A DNA stretch of 55,621 nucleotides from Eubacteriales bacterium (GTDB lineage: Bacteria; Bacillota; Clostridia; UBA1381), in contig JAHAZB010000035.1 in NCBI GenBank assembly GCA_018384175.1, forward strand, positions 1 to 55,621, written 5' to 3'. The position numbers and the translations under genes were made by a program. Under the pieces are notes generated by a model that saw nothing but the letters and a program-made list of their open reading frames with translations, made no database searches and was not told the origin of the DNA. Every line of letters begins with the position of its first letter. Position 1 is the stretch's first letter. Below, piece after piece: positions 54,901 through 55,621 of this stretch.

Positions 54901-55037
54901 CCATTACCCGACATTATGTTTTCTGATTTTATCTCTTCTATATATTTTTCAGCCCAATGCCCGTTTGTGTCTGCCACCGCAACAAGCGGAACTGCAAACA
55001 ACATAATCAGACATATTAGCAGTCTTATTTTTCTCAC
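51930..55037 (-). CDS. SLH-domain surface protein with GLUG repeats
   Basis: The protein of about 1035 residues has a signal peptide (RKIRLLICLIMLFAVPLVAV) and three N-terminal SLH domains at about 25-190 (GHWAEKYIEEIKSENIMSGN; IISAAEIGIISGYDDGTFRP; YALNKGIIKGYPDKTLRPKG). Most of the remainder is tandem GLUG-type repeats (YAGGIAGYNYGTI, AGGIAGQNYGIIKN and similar) forming a beta-helix-like rod, as in adhesins and IgA-protease-like surface proteins. GTG 55037 is chosen: AAAGGAGA lies 8 bases before it and the signal peptide follows at once. Its ligand is unknown. Confidence 0.9.
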   Translation of the reverse strand: MRKIRLLICLIMLFAVPLVAVADTNGHWAEKYIEEIKSENIMSGNGVSFMPDKNISRAEFVVAIIRALGAKPKSATVSFSDIKADSFYAPYIISAAEIGIISGYDDGTFRPENNLTREESVIILSRAFGFLSGYNIGAEFSDRNSVTEGARSAFAYALNKGIIKGYPDKTLRPKGNLSRAEAAVLIIGARGARTSEPGFVMGYPRLAEIGEYGKMRLEVCTNMPCNIYYAVSGAELPGIMSSVNINKQLTSTIQANRQRVAEIEGEIGKRYNIYLMAVTPDGKKSNVIKISDVTPLPFASGDGTKEKPYSIKTQDELSAIRFFNDKAFVLENDIKLEGEWEPIENFYGSIDGVGYRIDDLVVNTDSSYAGLFRRITKGEIKNLTVDGQVKARANAGIIAGEFLDAKITSCTVSGRVGVVTNNAGGLFGESAGRIENCLSGVYMVEAGSFAGGIAGQNYGIIKNSLSAAYTVVADIYAGGIASVNVGGKIENCVAASVYVYDMLLGNCGRVTTNKKDSDTICNYAYSGMITTSESGVNEINNGNGADLLWEELIDIDKLCGLLGWNKSDWTGGGRSEAYLLPRPLGTKSPELISGTTEYTPIRVSTAEELLGMIDNPDKHYLLVDNLYFGTNLKWRPAADTDVVEEGFSGTLDGGGKTIYNLITETGENGNCGLFGVVYGGTVRNLNLTAPRYTGGEIIGAIAAVNYGTIENCSVNDLKIKAGGQGSYAGGIAGYNYGTIKVVTTSGDIESGAKNTVIGGICAHNEGFVDDATFSGTVKTSKMGGVSESVVGGICGYNSGGMICNTFSSADIRQQATTMYSGGTCAIQNDGEVYKCSSMGNIITEQPGKAIAIAYSGGVNGLAAGGIVMNSFSGCDIKQYTLKSYAGGVCGYNETAIIQNTYATGSILQTNDAEIKKDMPSYAGGICGFNENGTVSASVAVNPSISSYGVVARICPDGTSEQIYGNYAVKMDIVADGEGNYGGTTVSNNRIGVRLFTTPLSEGGILGWSKEVWIPSSNHSYDLPVLAGVRNQAAFL

Positions 55038-55078
55038 AAGTACCGTCTCCTTTCGGAAAACTTCATTCTTATTGTTAT

Positions 55079-55107
55079 ATTCTATCACTAATTACACAAT
55101 TAGTAAA
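55079..55107 (-). promoter_or_regulatory. Probable promoter of the SLH gene pair
   Basis: On the minus strand, TTTACT (55102-55107), 17 bases and TAGAAT (55079-55084). The -35 box is weak. It falls between the lipoprotein terminator and the GTG start at 55037. Confidence 0.5.
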
Positions 55108-55124
55108 GAGAATAGGATATAAAA

Positions 55125-55155
55125 AATTACCTGCAAATAAACTTTGCAGATAATT
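55125..55155 (-). terminator. Terminator of the lipoprotein gene
   Basis: AATTATCTGCAAA and TTTGCAGGTAATT pair through 13 positions with one mismatch, then TTTTTTAT on the minus strand. It is 6 bases past the lipoprotein stop. Confidence 0.8.
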
Positions 55156-55160
55156 CTCTT

Positions 55161-55559
55161 TTATTTTTCAGGGTCTACCATATTCGGTCTTGTTATAGAA
55201 ATCGTAAATGTTTCATCGTCGTTTGTTACCTCGACCATTATCGAACAGTCAAAATTTTCAGATGCTATTGCTGCAACATCCTCGCCAAGAAAGGCTGCAT
55301 CATAGTTATTGAGTAAATAGTAAAGATAATTTTCCTTATCCTCAGAAGGCTGCTCACTTTTATATGTGTACTCTGCTTTGGTGATAACTCTGCCATCCTC
55401 CGTTTTTTCAAGATTTTCAGATATCAGCTTACGGTCTCCGAGGGCCTCTGTAAAAGATATTACAAGGTCGTTATGAACACGGTAATTTTTTATCTCTTTG
55501 CCACAAGAGCAAAGTGCTATTATACACATCAGCAGTGCCATTATTCTGATTCTTTTCAT
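55161..55559 (-). CDS. Small lipoprotein of unknown function
   Basis: This protein of about 132 residues starts MKRIRIMALLMCIIALCSCG. The hydrophobic stretch ends in a lipobox-like ALCSC, so lipid attachment at Cys (residue 17 or 19) is predicted. The mature part is acidic, alpha/beta, with no family that I recognise. ATG 55559 is preferred to 55580 because AAGGGAA lies about 10 bases upstream and the signal peptide follows at once. It has its own terminator and lies upstream of the SLH genes; a role at the cell surface is inferred. Confidence 0.7.
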   Translation of the reverse strand: MKRIRIMALLMCIIALCSCGKEIKNYRVHNDLVISFTEALGDRKLISENLEKTEDGRVITKAEYTYKSEQPSEDKENYLYYLLNNYDAAFLGEDVAAIASENFDCSIMVEVTNDDETFTISITRPNMVDPEK

Positions 55560-55621
55560 AATTAAAGATTCCCTTCTCAAAATTCCCCTTTAATATTGTT
55601 TTTATTTCTAATAAGTATTAT

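Overview
The window reads as a chromosomal segment of an anaerobic, low-to-moderate GC Firmicute of class Clostridia, probably an uncultured gut-type lineage (possibly a metagenome assembly). Supporting features are spore-formation genes in the Bacillus/Clostridium order (yabP-yabQ-divIC-yabR), a GerW/YtfJ homologue, type III glutamine synthetase, PPi-type phosphofructokinase, NfnAB-type transhydrogenase, a bacterial V-type ATPase operon, SLH-domain surface proteins, and strong TTGACA-17-TATAAT promoters with AGGAGG-like ribosome binding sites. The genus cannot be named from the sequence.

Layout. 1-5.3 kb is accessory: a small zinc-ribbon membrane protein, a 725-aa ORF that looks like a truncated phage polyvalent (MuF-C/zincin) protein joined in frame to the tail of a tyrosine recombinase, an intact GH78 alpha-L-rhamnosidase, and remnants of a BNR/Asp-box hydrolase and an IS1182-type transposase. 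5.3-8.6 kb (minus strand) is an MBOAT/DHHW polymer O-acetylation operon with a consensus promoter. 8.7-10.6 kb is a DUF5107-TPR protein. 10.7-12.5 kb is rpsB-tsf behind a structured leader. 12.5-13.0 kb is a repeat-bounded element carrying a broken DUF559 nuclease gene.

13.0-21.8 kb is a complete V-ATPase operon (order F-I-K-E-C-G-A-B-D, Enterococcus hirae nomenclature) whose K ring subunit keeps the Na+-binding residues. 21.9-31.4 kb (minus strand) holds tsaD-rimI-ywlE-tsaC-pncB, yabR-divIC-yabQ-yabP, mscL, nfnB-nfnA and a YbaK deacylase. 31.4-34.2 kb is another accessory patch: two paralogous membrane proteins behind a tiny interrupted ORF, a PH-domain protein, and a four-helix-bundle (S23/bAvd-like) gene with a string of eight short hairpins in its 5' region. 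34.2-40.1 kb (plus strand) runs from a site-2 protease through scpA, scpB, DUF2953 and ytfJ to a radical-SAM pair and tRNA-Glu(CTC). Downstream of the tRNA lies a frameshifted mobile-element remnant. 40.9-47.1 kb holds an aldose epimerase-like protein, a second repeat element, an ACT-ACT-metallo-beta-lactamase fusion, glnN and pfp. 47.1-55.6 kb (minus strand) is a cell-envelope block: two LytR-CpsA-Psr proteins, two large SLH surface proteins and a lipoprotein.

How the parts fit. The Na+-type V-ATPase, PPi-dependent phosphofructokinase and Nfn transhydrogenase suggest an energy-limited fermenter, though each enzyme's direction is inferred. The last 8 kb plus the MBOAT operon are devoted to building and decorating an S-layer-type envelope. 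The most unusual items are the hairpin string beside the four-helix-bundle gene, the DUF559 repeat element with a nearly empty second copy, the polyvalent-protein/integrase chimera, the interrupted micro-ORF before paired membrane proteins, and the rpsB leader.
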